A stretch of 64,000 bases of DNA, from NCBI GenBank assembly GCA_033064195.1, contig JARBJD010000108.1, forward strand, positions 1 through 64,000, given 5' to 3'. Shown piece after piece: positions 1 to 8,888 of the stretch; position 1 is the stretch's first letter; each line of letters starts with the position of its first letter. The notes below the pieces were generated by a model. It made no database searches, was not told the origin of the DNA, and saw only the letters and a program-made list of their open reading frames with translations. The stretch comes from Blattamonas nauphoetae. Lineage: Eukaryota > Preaxostyla > Oxymonadida. The position numbers were made by a program, and so were the translations under genes.

Positions 1-578
1 TCTCGACTGGCTCCTTGATACAGCTTCAAAGTATCATTCATGAATTCACCAACAGCTTTCTTCATGATAGCATACGGTTGTTGTGATCGTTGAGTTTGCA
101 TTTCTTGGTAGTTGACTTCACGATAGTTTCCAGGCAAAGCAAACTCCCCACTCTTGAGGAAGTTGTTGTGTGCAGCTTTGATTCTTCTTCCATGATCTTG
201 ACGAAATGATGAATATGGAGTTTGTCTTCGCATATCTGGTGTTGGATTCATTGAATAGTATGTCTCGACGACAGGTCGACTGTTGTACGATGCAAGCATG
301 AAACCATTCGCTGCAACCAGATCTCCATAGTCTTTGTCGTAGACCATCACATCGGGAACTTTTCCATGTTTCTCCATTTTGACTTCCCAATTTTGTCCAG
401 TCCTTTCGATGTATTCTAAAGCTGATGGAACACTACTGAGTGCAGAATTGAATTTGGTGCGAATGTCATCATCAGCATAGATTCTTTTCATTGCATCCAA
501 AGACCCCTGATCATATCTCATTTTTGGTTTCTTCGCTGGTGCTTTTCTTTTGACGGGAATGTATTGTATCTTCGACAT
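1..578 (-). CDS. Polinton protein, unrecognised, runs off the left edge
   Basis: An open frame reads leftward from the ATG at 578 for about 192 residues and leaves the window still open. It starts MSKIQYIPVK with a basic, Pro/Lys-rich leader (KRKAPAKKPK), then becomes mixed and partly acidic, with many Tyr and Met. I do not recognise a family. It is divergent from the ATPase gene with 59 bases between the two start codons. A structural protein is possible from its place in the element, but no motif supports that. Confidence 0.6.
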   Translation of the reverse strand, partial: MSKIQYIPVKRKAPAKKPKMRYDQGSLDAMKRIYADDDIRTKFNSALSSVPSALEYIERTGQNWEVKMEKHGKVPDVMVYDKDYGDLVAANGFMLASYNSRPVVETYYSMNPTPDMRRQTPYSSFRQDHGRRIKAAHNNFLKSGEFALPGNYREVNYQEMQTQRSQQPYAIMKKAVGEFMNDTLKLYQGASR

Positions 579-637
579 TGTGTTTTCATACAAAATAAAA
601 AATCCAAAACTATATTTTAATTAGAGAGAAATCATAA
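579..637. promoter_or_regulatory. AT-rich divergent spacer between two Polinton genes
   Basis: The 59-base spacer holds, on the minus strand, TTTTATTTTGTAT about 12 bases before the ATG at 578. Nearly the same string stands before the ATG at 8661, and looser T-rich ATTTTT strings precede the ATGs at 1888, 3834 and 8264. This is probably the element's promoter or initiator core. The plus-strand ATPase start shares the same spacer. Function is inferred from recurrence only. Confidence 0.45.
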
Positions 638-1549
638 ATGATAAGAACGAATTCCATTCTAAGGGCATCGCCCGTATCTTCAACAACAAAACCTTTGGTT
701 TCGCGGAGGGTGGAACCCTCTTCTCTTACAGCATACGTGAATGCAAAACTGAGTGAAGCATCTAGTGGAAATGTGTCTCATGAAGTTCAATCACAGATTC
801 ATCCAGACTTGAATTTCAATCGCAATAGTGTCAATGTACTTGTTGGAAACAGAGGAAGTGGGAAGACATTCAATGCTCTTCGAGAGGTTGCCAAGCTCCA
901 GAATGTTCAGGTTCGGAATGAACTGTTTCACTTGTTCGTCTTCGTCACTGATAAGAACATTGATCCAACATTCGACAAATTCAAACCAATTCTGAATGTT
1001 CCTTATGTGAAAGTCAAGTATGATGAAGCACTTCCATTTCTGTTGGAACTCTCCGAATCGAAAGCTGCGTATGAAGAAATTATTGACAATCAATGGCAGA
1101 ATAAAATCACTGATGAATGTAGAGAGGATCTCTTTGACTCACTTTACATTGAAGACTTCTCAGTGAAGAATCTCCAAACGATTATCCTTCTTGATGACTG
1201 TCGCAGAATCCTAGGTGAACGTAGAGCATCCAAAAATAGAATGACAATGATGGACTTGTTATTGGAGAATCGACAACCGAAATTCACTTTCTTTCTGACA
1301 ATGCATGAGCTCTTCAGTTTGTCAGCAGACATGAAGTCAAACATTGATTCAATGTGGATCTTTGGAGGATTCAACAAAGAACGAATCAGTCGAGTCTATC
1401 CTCAGTTGAACTCACCAATTGATATTCGACAATTCTGGAATGTCTACCAACGAAAACAAAAATGTGAAGCAATCATTCTTCGTTACAACACTGATGGAGT
1501 AACACTGACTGAGATCAACAAAGAAGGTTTAAACCGAACTGTCCGTTAA
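638..1549 (+). CDS. Polinton packaging ATPase (FtsK/HerA type)
   Basis: A 303-residue P-loop ATPase. The Walker A motif GNRGSGKT lies near residue 71 and a hydrophobic Walker B stretch IILLDD near residue 182. The size, the short N-terminal tail and the position beside the integrase and polymerase match the A32/FtsK-HerA-type ATPase that Polintons and related viruses use to drive DNA into capsids. It is the only clear plus-strand gene of the visible element, and its 3' end overlaps the end of the convergent 119-residue gene by about 20 bases. The packaging role is known for the family; activity here is inferred. Confidence 0.82.
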   Translation: MIRTNSILRASPVSSTTKPLVSRRVEPSSLTAYVNAKLSEASSGNVSHEVQSQIHPDLNFNRNSVNVLVGNRGSGKTFNALREVAKLQNVQVRNELFHLFVFVTDKNIDPTFDKFKPILNVPYVKVKYDEALPFLLELSESKAAYEEIIDNQWQNKITDECREDLFDSLYIEDFSVKNLQTIILLDDCRRILGERRASKNRMTMMDLLLENRQPKFTFFLTMHELFSLSADMKSNIDSMWIFGGFNKERISRVYPQLNSPIDIRQFWNVYQRKQKCEAIILRYNTDGVTLTEINKEGLNRTVR

Positions 1550-1888
1550 CTCTTGGATAAGGTTGTTGATGGTCTCGTCAAGACTTCGAAGCCTCATGCT
1601 TAACGTATCTGTTAGAGTTCGAATTGATTCTTCAATGTCTGACAATCTTTGATCAATCGACAGTGAGTTGGGGTCATTGGTATTCTCATTGCTTGCTTTT
1701 CTCAGTGCTATCTCACCTCTTATTTTTGTGATTCTGTATCCATCAATTCTGATTAACCGATTAAGTTTCTGTGTTGTGTATTTATTCAGTTCTTCTCTAT
1801 TCTTTTCCAAATGTCTCTGAAAGTCATAGATGTTTTCAAAACATTTCTGTTCAGGATCAAACGGTTCTAATATTTTCAGTGATGACAT
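1529..1888 (-). CDS. Polinton small coiled-coil-like protein
   Basis: A 119-residue charged protein with no recognised family. The second half (about residues 75-115) is a Leu/Ile-spaced helical stretch, suggesting a short coiled coil and an oligomer. There is no membrane segment. It converges on the ATPase gene with a short 3' overlap and lies 35 bases downstream of the integrase gene on the same strand, so it may share a transcript with it. Role unknown. Confidence 0.6.
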   Translation of the reverse strand: MSSLKILEPFDPEQKCFENIYDFQRHLEKNREELNKYTTQKLNRLIRIDGYRITKIRGEIALRKASNENTNDPNSLSIDQRLSDIEESIRTLTDTLSMRLRSLDETINNLIQELTDSSV

Positions 1889-1923
1889 TTGAATGGAATA
1901 AAAATATTCGAAACAGTTTTGAT

Positions 1924-3834
1924 TTAAACTAAATTGAATTGATTAATGAACTCAGGAGTTAAATTGTCAATTGAGTCTACATGGAACTTTGTGTGTTGGA
2001 TTGGAACGTACACTATTTTTGGTAGACATGTGAGACCGTTCAGAAGTTTTGCCACCACATTTCCGTGTTTGTACTCAATGAATTGTCCAACAAATTGAAA
2101 CTGTCTTCGCTTCTTCTGAAATTTGGCAACAGTCTTGTTTAAATCCAGGTGAATCAGTAGAATGTTTCCTGGTTTGTATCGCCAAAGCAGTTGTGTTGTT
2201 TGTTGTCTTTGAATGTTCTTCAATTGCTCTTCACAACTGGAGATATACAGTGCTTCAATTTCACGATTGTTTTGTGCCTGCTGTGGAGTGAACTTGTTCC
2301 AGTACGCTCGATGTGGAGTCATGTTGTAGTATTCCACCATCTGATTCATCAGTGAATGATTTGCCATCTGTGTTGCATTATCTTGGAATCCATCTCTGAT
2401 TGTTCTGATCACTCGATCGACAATTCGATTATGATTTGTGAATGGTGAGCTTGTGAAATACGTACTGACCTTTTGTTTCTTGAAATACGTTGTTGCTTCT
2501 CCACTAGTCCATGCTGCTTCACCATCACCTCGAATGTTGTTGACATGAACTCCACGATGATTAATCAGATCATTGATTGCAGTCTTGACTTTGACCCATG
2601 ATTTATCCAGTACAGGAATCACAACAAGGAACTTGGAGTTGATGTTAATTGCGAATAGATAAATCTGAAGAACTGTTTTCGACGTTGGTGATTGGATAAA
2701 TACAAGATCAATTTCCCAGGATCCAAACTTGGGAGAGAAGTAAGGTCTGTCACATTTCTGAGGAACCTTTTTGTCTGCTGTCTTTTCTGAATCTCCAGTA
2801 ACATCTTTTGACATGAGTTGCATCTTTGATCGAAACGGATAATGGATTTTCTCTGTTGCTTTAGGAATCATTGGTGGATTAATCATCATCGCATCACCTC
2901 CTTTTTCCCTCTGGATTTTCCTCGGATGTGCAGAATCCCATCTGTGAGTATATTCATCGTACCAGTCCTGAAATGATCTTCCTCCGAATGGTATTTGTTT
3001 TGTGTGATTTAGAATGAAAGCCTTTTCATCATTTGCGATGCTTCTATTGATTGATTCTTTCACAAATGTGTCACGGTTCATTTTCCTCAAGTCTCCAATT
3101 TGTTTGGTGATGAATTGTTCCATTTGCTTTTGATTATTCATGATTGAGTTCTCAGCTTTGATCTGTTCATCTTCGGAATCATTTCTCTGTTGATGATCAA
3201 ACAATCCTTTCATTTGTTCCAACTTATTCAGTACTTGTTGTGTCGTAGGTTCGTAGAGTCTAATCTCAAATGGAGTTGTTCTGTATGACATTGGTGAACT
3301 GATAGTAATATCATCATTCTCCTCCTCTTCGAATCTCCTCTCCTTACTTGGAAATTCATATTCTGAACCAATCGATTTCAAGTTTCTCTTCAGTCCAGGA
3401 ATGACTGGAGATAGTGGTGGTTGAATCTCTATTTTTGTTGGGATTTGAATAGGAAGTTGAGTTGCCTCGGCAGGACTCCGAACCATTGGAGGAAAAGTCA
3501 CTTCGTGGTGGTATTGTTGATATGCTTTGTATGCACCTTCAGCTCTATATTTAACTACATGTCTTCCAAGGAATCCTTTTACAAACAGTTGTACAACTTT
3601 TGTTCCATCTTCAAGTGATAAATTTGGAGGTAAATCTCCATTGAACCAATCCTCGAAATATGTTTCATCATTTCCATCAAATGGTCCATTAGAATCAGCG
3701 CCATGATAGACATGTAAATAGTTTGTTGGAGACCATTTGATTTCGTCTATTTTCTTCTTGGAATATTGTGTACACCGAAGTAGCCTATACACGAGTTCAT
3801 TCATCTGTACGGGGTTCAATTGTTGAGTGGTCAT
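1924..3834 (-). CDS. Polinton integrase (retroviral rve type)
   Basis: A 636-residue protein. Residues about 365-520 form an rve/RNase H-fold integrase core: the first acidic strand reads WEIDLVF, the second RGDGEAAW, followed by the helix with NHNRIVDRVIRTIR. A C-terminal part of about 100 residues, including RYKPGNILLIHLD and KIVYVPIQHTKFHVD, resembles the SH3-like or chromo-like tail of such integrases. The first 350 residues are charged and Gln-rich with likely coiled coil, an N-terminal extension I do not recognise. It inserts the element into host DNA. It sits between the polymerase gene and the small coiled-coil gene on the same strand with gaps under 40 bases. Confidence 0.85.
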   Translation of the reverse strand: MTTQQLNPVQMNELVYRLLRCTQYSKKKIDEIKWSPTNYLHVYHGADSNGPFDGNDETYFEDWFNGDLPPNLSLEDGTKVVQLFVKGFLGRHVVKYRAEGAYKAYQQYHHEVTFPPMVRSPAEATQLPIQIPTKIEIQPPLSPVIPGLKRNLKSIGSEYEFPSKERRFEEEENDDITISSPMSYRTTPFEIRLYEPTTQQVLNKLEQMKGLFDHQQRNDSEDEQIKAENSIMNNQKQMEQFITKQIGDLRKMNRDTFVKESINRSIANDEKAFILNHTKQIPFGGRSFQDWYDEYTHRWDSAHPRKIQREKGGDAMMINPPMIPKATEKIHYPFRSKMQLMSKDVTGDSEKTADKKVPQKCDRPYFSPKFGSWEIDLVFIQSPTSKTVLQIYLFAININSKFLVVIPVLDKSWVKVKTAINDLINHRGVHVNNIRGDGEAAWTSGEATTYFKKQKVSTYFTSSPFTNHNRIVDRVIRTIRDGFQDNATQMANHSLMNQMVEYYNMTPHRAYWNKFTPQQAQNNREIEALYISSCEEQLKNIQRQQTTQLLWRYKPGNILLIHLDLNKTVAKFQKKRRQFQFVGQFIEYKHGNVVAKLLNGLTCLPKIVYVPIQHTKFHVDSIDNLTPEFINQFNLV

Positions 3835-3857
3835 TTTAATAAAAATAAAGTTTGTGA

Positions 3858-6800
3858 TTATTCCATTTTGTAATCAGTTGCTTTCAGTCCATGAATGAAA
3901 GGAGGACATGATTCGTTTTCAAGTACGATTGCCTTCAGATGAATTCCACTGAGACTGAGTTTTTGCTGTTGTATTTTCGCAATCTCAAATCCATTGGTGT
4001 CATCGTCAGAATGAACTCTTCTTGTCTGAAAGTTCAATGTTGTGGTCACTGTTTTCTCTCCATTGAGACACTTCACATAGTCTTCACTTGTTATATTTGT
4101 TTTCTTCAGAGACACTCCTTTGATCTTACATTTCTCATCGAGAGAGTAGCACTTGGGAGCGAGACAGATCATCTGTTCACCTTCCTTTTCAATAGCTAAT
4201 CCCAACAGCTTCTTCTCATCATCAACTCCTTTTTCAGGATTGGGAAACCATTCATATTTGTGTGCATCATAGAAATCTTTGTCAGCAATCACATGTTCAA
4301 ATTGTTGATGAATTCCAGCGTTTGGATCTCCACTAATAGCCCAGTATGCAGAGTCAGTGTCACCCTCACAGAAATGAATCTTGTTCATGTCGAGGCATTT
4401 GTACATGAAATTGTAGATGAAATTCAGATACCAGAACTTGGCATTGTCGAGTGTGAACACTGCTTCTTGTAAACATGTCTTACATGATGCTTTCTCTCTG
4501 TCTTCAATCACAATGTAGTTGTCCTCATTGATCTCTCTTGTCGCTACAAATCCTTTCATCATCTGTTTCAAGTATGTTCTCTTCTCATTGCAGATTGTGA
4601 TTGAGTTGTACTTCTCAGTGTTCATTCCATCATATCCGTAACTTCCATTCAAGTTCGTCTTACAGAACTGTTCCTTTCCTTTGTTTCCAACCTTCATTGC
4701 TTCGATTCGATCATTCATGAATGAGGTCACAAATGGTTCAAATCCAGCGTGTCTCGAGAACACCATCACACTCTTAATGTCGTCGACGATAAAGTGGCAA
4801 TAGTCGATGAGGAACCACAGATAGTATGTCGAAAAGAACATATACTGATCGTGTGTGCTTAATAGTTGAGTCAGCTTTCTTTGTTTGTCATCAGTCTTCA
4901 ATCCATGTTTCTTCATCAACGAATACGTCTTCTCTCCAATGGTTTCTTCTGTCGTATTGACAATGATGTTCCTGAAGATTGGTGGGAAGTTAATGAACTC
5001 ATTTATGTACTTTTCATCGATATGTCCCTTCAATTCAGCAACAAACAGTGTCTTCTGGTTCTTGTCCTCTATGATCTCCCGACATTCTTTGTCTCCTGTG
5101 GCTGTGTACAAACATCTTCCTGGCATGTACATTCTGTGTTTCGTGTATGGATTGTTCTTGTTCTTGATTGATGAGAAAGCACTTGGATAAAGTGAATTAA
5201 AATCAACACCACAGACATGAGTCATCATGTGTTCTGTATCTTTGGAAAGGACTTTGTTGTCTTGGAAGTGGAAGTGATTGATTGGAGTCACATCTTTGAT
5301 GTTCTGTCGATGTTGAACATTCGATAATCCACCTGTCACTGCGGCTCTCAACTTGTGATATGTTTGCTCATGTGTCAGAGTCATTGGAAGAGATTTCCAG
5401 ATGCAATATTTCTTCAATTGAATCCTCAATCGTGTGAGATGTTCATCATGGTCTGACTTATATGTGTTGCAATAATCACAGCAGATCTTTACGTTCTCTT
5501 TTGAATGTCCTTTTGAATTGTCGATTCTATCCAGTGTTGGTTTGACTGCTTGCGTGAAGTGGCACTTACAGATGTAACAAACTTTCTTGCACTGTTGAAC
5601 AAACCAATCGAAGTCTGCTTCAGTGACATTGTTGGTAGTATTGCGATGTGCTTTCTGATCTTGATACCTGTATCCTTCTACTTTGTATTTCCAGTATTGT
5701 TTGGTGATCTTGATTGGTCCAGATTCGTCACATTCATTGTAGTCAGCATCTATATCAAAGTCTTTGTAGGCACACGCATATTTGATTGCTGAAGCATTTG
5801 CTGACAGAGAGAGATTGTGCAACATATCCACTTTGTATTGGAAGTTCAAATCGATCAGATTGTCCAGGGGTGCAATCATACATTCGACGTCTCTGATGTT
5901 GTAGAACTTGAGGTAATCCCATCTGTTCTTGAATCCTTGTTTGTTCCAATCATTAAGATAAAATTGGTAATCTGTGTCGGACATTTCACAGTTGTTCAGA
6001 CTGGAATAGAATTCATACTTGGAGAATGGTTCTGGTTTGCTCAACACTGTGTCGTAGTCTGATGAATCAAATGATTCGTAGGCAAAGAATGATTTCTGGA
6101 GTGTAGTGTTTCCTCCAAAAGCCTTCACTGCATTATCCAAAGTCATTGGTCCTGTGTATGACATCATGTCAATAAAGCGGACCACTTGTTGTGTTTTCTC
6201 ATGTCTGATCAAAACTTGTTTGTACTTTGTTGTTGATCCAAGGAAGCTCACCACTTTCCAATCCTTGTCAACGAGATCACGAAAGATGAGATTGATGTCG
6301 AATCTGGAGCTGTTGAATCCAATCACACTGACTTCATTCTGTGACGGAATCTCTGGATCTTCATATTGATTGTTCTCTCGTACTGTTTCTGCAAACTTGA
6401 AGAGTTCTCTGATCCATTGCTTCACAAAGTCCTTTCCATCTCGAAGATCAAAGTAGATTGGCTTCACTCCTGATTTTGTTTTGATTGCTGATGCAACAGA
6501 GAGAGGTTTTAGATGAGAGATCAATTGTGTGTTGTCATCTGAGAATAGATTGTCAAGAATGAGATCCTCCATTGTTTCGAAATCGTAAGTGATGTAGTAT
6601 TGTGTTGGTTTGAATTCATCTTGTCTTTTGTGTGCCATCAGAAACTCATGAGCCTTGTTGTTGAGGATATGTGGAACATATGGTCGTGGTGTTTTATCAA
6701 GTGAGATCTTCTTCATGTGTTTTCCATCAAGTTCCTTACACTCAGAGAGATGCTTCTCGTAGTATCTCTTGAAGTTTGTATCCTTCACTTGGAATCCTCT

Positions 6801-8264
6801 TGATTGACAGAATGGACAGAGTTTGTATCCAGTTAATTTCTCAGGATCAACAATGAACATCACATGAACGAGAGTTGCAGTGAGAGGAATCATCAGAAGT
6901 GGAAGAACTCTTGCGTCATCTTTCTCGTTGATGTACGATTGACTGAGGAAGTACCGCTTCTTGTCTTCATCGAACTCATAAATGTGAACAGTGATGTTGA
7001 ATACTTGCATTGCTCTCTCTAAATCACAGGCAATATCAAATCCAGGGTATTGTTGAAGATGTGGAGTTAATTGTCGAGACTTCAGATGTGTGAGATTCAT
7101 CCATTGTGCGAACAATCTGTAGGCTTCACTGTTCCTCATATTGATTGAGATTTTCTCACCTTTGACATCTTGAAGTGTGAGGAATGATAGAGCTTGAAAG
7201 AAGCAGATGTTGTACTCAGAATCGATGTACCGAACGTTTCTCGTTTTAATGTGTTCAGTTAGAATGGCATTGGCTTTTCCTGCAACAGGAAATCTGTAAA
7301 CAGCAACCAGAATGGAATGGAAGGCAATGAACATTTTCTTTGTGTCCATTAGAGTTCTCTCTTGTGATTCTTTGATCAGATTGATCGCATATTTTGAATA
7401 CTCATTGATGTCTGCTTCACTTCTTATCACTGTCGGGAAACTCTTTGATGTATTCTCCAGTTCTGGTCTGAAGTCATTGTACAGTGTCTCATCTTTGTCT
7501 TTTCTCTCAACAATCTTTCCGAAGTCAATGCTGATCTTGAATGGACGATCCTTCTCTTTGTTGTACACTGCTTTGATGAAGGTAGTGATTTCCTCAACGT
7601 TCTTTAGATGATTGTGGAAGTACAACTGATATGGTTTTCCATTGTCTTCAACCTTCTCGACCTCATTCTTTTTGAACTTCTTTCTAGCGTTCGTTAGACA
7701 TTCGTTGAAGGCAAGTTTGTCTCTTGGTTCAGCGAGTAAGATGCATTCGTTGAATCCATCAAATTGTTTCATCTTTCTTGATTCCATCTGTTCATTCTTC
7801 TTTTGAATGATCAACAGATTCTTCATCCAATGATCCATCAGCTTCTCCTCAATTGATTTTAGTTTCTTTGTGATCTTGAACACTTGCTTTTTCAATTCAG
7901 TTTCGTTCACTCTTGGATTTGCTTTCATGTCAATTATGATTACGTTTTTATCCTCTTCATTCATCATTGCGTTGTTGTTCTGTTCATTCTGTCTCTGAAT
8001 CAATGTTCTTTGTTCAATTTGTCGTCGATTTCTCACTTCATTCAGGAATTTCGGAATGTAGGTGGTATTGAGTTGTACGGTTGGATTAGGATTTCGATAT
8101 CCAACATCTGGGTGTTGAAGCATTGCCAGGAGAAATGAATAGTGATGTTGCTTGTATGGGCTGTCAGGTTTGTATGTTCGACCATCGGTAAATGCGAATT
8201 GGGTGTTTGGAAAGAGTTCTCTAACCTCTCTGATTTGTTCCTTCACTTTCCAGAGTGTTGACAT
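3858..8264 (-). CDS. Polinton protein-primed DNA polymerase B with extra domains
   Basis: A 1,468-residue replicative polymerase. The exonuclease motifs are YDFET (about 559), the GFNSSRFD region (about 650) and YNIRDVE (about 788). The polymerase motifs are DFNSLYPS (about 1021), KTNLNGSYG (about 1202) and GDTDS (about 1301). This order and spacing match protein-primed family B enzymes. Three further parts stand out: an N-terminal segment (about 345-475) with an OTU-protease-like DSEYNICFFQAL and a later HVMFI strand; a C2HC-type finger (about 483-509); and an HNH-type finger (about 896-937, CYICKC, LDRIDNSKGHSKENV, CCDYCN) between the exonuclease and polymerase palm. The first two calls rest on short motifs; the polymerase call is firm. 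Confidence 0.93.
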   Translation of the reverse strand: MSTLWKVKEQIREVRELFPNTQFAFTDGRTYKPDSPYKQHHYSFLLAMLQHPDVGYRNPNPTVQLNTTYIPKFLNEVRNRRQIEQRTLIQRQNEQNNNAMMNEEDKNVIIIDMKANPRVNETELKKQVFKITKKLKSIEEKLMDHWMKNLLIIQKKNEQMESRKMKQFDGFNECILLAEPRDKLAFNECLTNARKKFKKNEVEKVEDNGKPYQLYFHNHLKNVEEITTFIKAVYNKEKDRPFKISIDFGKIVERKDKDETLYNDFRPELENTSKSFPTVIRSEADINEYSKYAINLIKESQERTLMDTKKMFIAFHSILVAVYRFPVAGKANAILTEHIKTRNVRYIDSEYNICFFQALSFLTLQDVKGEKISINMRNSEAYRLFAQWMNLTHLKSRQLTPHLQQYPGFDIACDLERAMQVFNITVHIYEFDEDKKRYFLSQSYINEKDDARVLPLLMIPLTATLVHVMFIVDPEKLTGYKLCPFCQSRGFQVKDTNFKRYYEKHLSECKELDGKHMKKISLDKTPRPYVPHILNNKAHEFLMAHKRQDEFKPTQYYITYDFETMEDLILDNLFSDDNTQLISHLKPLSVASAIKTKSGVKPIYFDLRDGKDFVKQWIRELFKFAETVRENNQYEDPEIPSQNEVSVIGFNSSRFDINLIFRDLVDKDWKVVSFLGSTTKYKQVLIRHEKTQQVVRFIDMMSYTGPMTLDNAVKAFGGNTTLQKSFFAYESFDSSDYDTVLSKPEPFSKYEFYSSLNNCEMSDTDYQFYLNDWNKQGFKNRWDYLKFYNIRDVECMIAPLDNLIDLNFQYKVDMLHNLSLSANASAIKYACAYKDFDIDADYNECDESGPIKITKQYWKYKVEGYRYQDQKAHRNTTNNVTEADFDWFVQQCKKVCYICKCHFTQAVKPTLDRIDNSKGHSKENVKICCDYCNTYKSDHDEHLTRLRIQLKKYCIWKSLPMTLTHEQTYHKLRAAVTGGLSNVQHRQNIKDVTPINHFHFQDNKVLSKDTEHMMTHVCGVDFNSLYPSAFSSIKNKNNPYTKHRMYMPGRCLYTATGDKECREIIEDKNQKTLFVAELKGHIDEKYINEFINFPPIFRNIIVNTTEETIGEKTYSLMKKHGLKTDDKQRKLTQLLSTHDQYMFFSTYYLWFLIDYCHFIVDDIKSVMVFSRHAGFEPFVTSFMNDRIEAMKVGNKGKEQFCKTNLNGSYGYDGMNTEKYNSITICNEKRTYLKQMMKGFVATREINEDNYIVIEDREKASCKTCLQEAVFTLDNAKFWYLNFIYNFMYKCLDMNKIHFCEGDTDSAYWAISGDPNAGIHQQFEHVIADKDFYDAHKYEWFPNPEKGVDDEKKLLGLAIEKEGEQMICLAPKCYSLDEKCKIKGVSLKKTNITSEDYVKCLNGEKTVTTTLNFQTRRVHSDDDTNGFEIAKIQQQKLSLSGIHLKAIVLENESCPPFIHGLKATDYKME

Positions 8265-8307
8265 TTACTACGAATTAAAAAAATAAAAAATAAAAAAAGT
8301 TGAGTGA

Positions 8308-8661
8308 TTATTTTGACTTTCTCAAATGTGGCTTCTTCTTTGCTTTCAGCCAGGAATCTAGTCGCACTTTGAAGACTTCAGTACCACCAATTTCTCGATA
8401 TGTGAATGGAGTCAGCACCTGCTTGTACTCACCAACGAGTTCACAGTTGTACTTTCTCAGTTCATTCTCCACAAACGATTGAGTGTAGTGTCGACGTTGT
8501 GACATGTGTGGTCTGTTTCCTTGATTCCACAACTTTGGTTTTATCCTCCACTCAACACCTTCATGAACATAGATTACTGGTTCTGTGCTCCGGACATACT
8601 CAGAAACAAGTTCACAATTCTCTTTCTTCATTGATTCAATCAACTTTTCTCTCGGGTTCAT
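8308..8661 (-). CDS. Polinton small protein with an internal duplication
   Basis: A 117-residue basic protein starting MNPREKLIES. It is built of two repeats of roughly 50 residues, each with NCELVxEY, then a hydrophobic strand and a W-centred stretch (EWRIKPKLW and KVRLDSW), ending in a basic PH motif. The pattern suggests two small DNA-binding modules, but I cannot name the family. The gene is 43 bases upstream of the polymerase gene on the same strand and is preceded by the A/T-rich promoter-like string shared with other element genes. Confidence 0.6.
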   Translation of the reverse strand: MNPREKLIESMKKENCELVSEYVRSTEPVIYVHEGVEWRIKPKLWNQGNRPHMSQRRHYTQSFVENELRKYNCELVGEYKQVLTPFTYREIGGTEVFKVRLDSWLKAKKKPHLRKSK

Positions 8662-8667
8662 TTTATA

Positions 8668-8680
8668 CAAAATAAAAAAG
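8668..8680 (-). promoter_or_regulatory. AT-rich promoter-like motif of the last Polinton gene
   Basis: Read on the minus strand this is TTTTTTATTTTGT, just before the ATG at 8661. The same string with the same spacing class stands before the element gene at 578, and T-rich ATTTTT strings precede the other minus-strand genes of the element. Recurrence suggests a shared promoter core for the element. Confidence 0.4.
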
Positions 8681-8888
8681 TCAAAACAATTTTAGAAACA
8701 ATGAAATTATGTTCAATCATTTTTTTTAATTTTTACCAACATTTTCTAGAACCGACAATGTCAAGAACAGCCTATTTGCGATTTCAAGGAAATTTGACAA
8801 AATATGGGGAATGATCCGAATTCGACAATCCTTCTTTCTTTCTGCTTTTGTGAGTTTTGGAACCTGCGGATGCTCGGCATCATCACAG

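Larger units (their letters stand above)
1..8700. mobile_element. Polinton/Maverick DNA element, left end beyond the window
   Basis: A self-synthesising DNA transposon of the Polinton (Maverick) family. Its visible parts are a packaging-type ATPase, an integrase of the retroviral type, a protein-primed family B DNA polymerase and three unrecognised proteins. All visible reading frames are long, intron-free and open, so the visible part looks whole and the insertion looks young. Genes are packed with gaps of a few tens of bases and one short overlap, unlike the intron-rich host genes to the right, and the DNA is more AT-rich. The element continues past the left edge, so its capsid genes and other terminal repeat cannot be seen. 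The right end is set at the last recognisable element gene and could lie further right. Confidence 0.88.
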
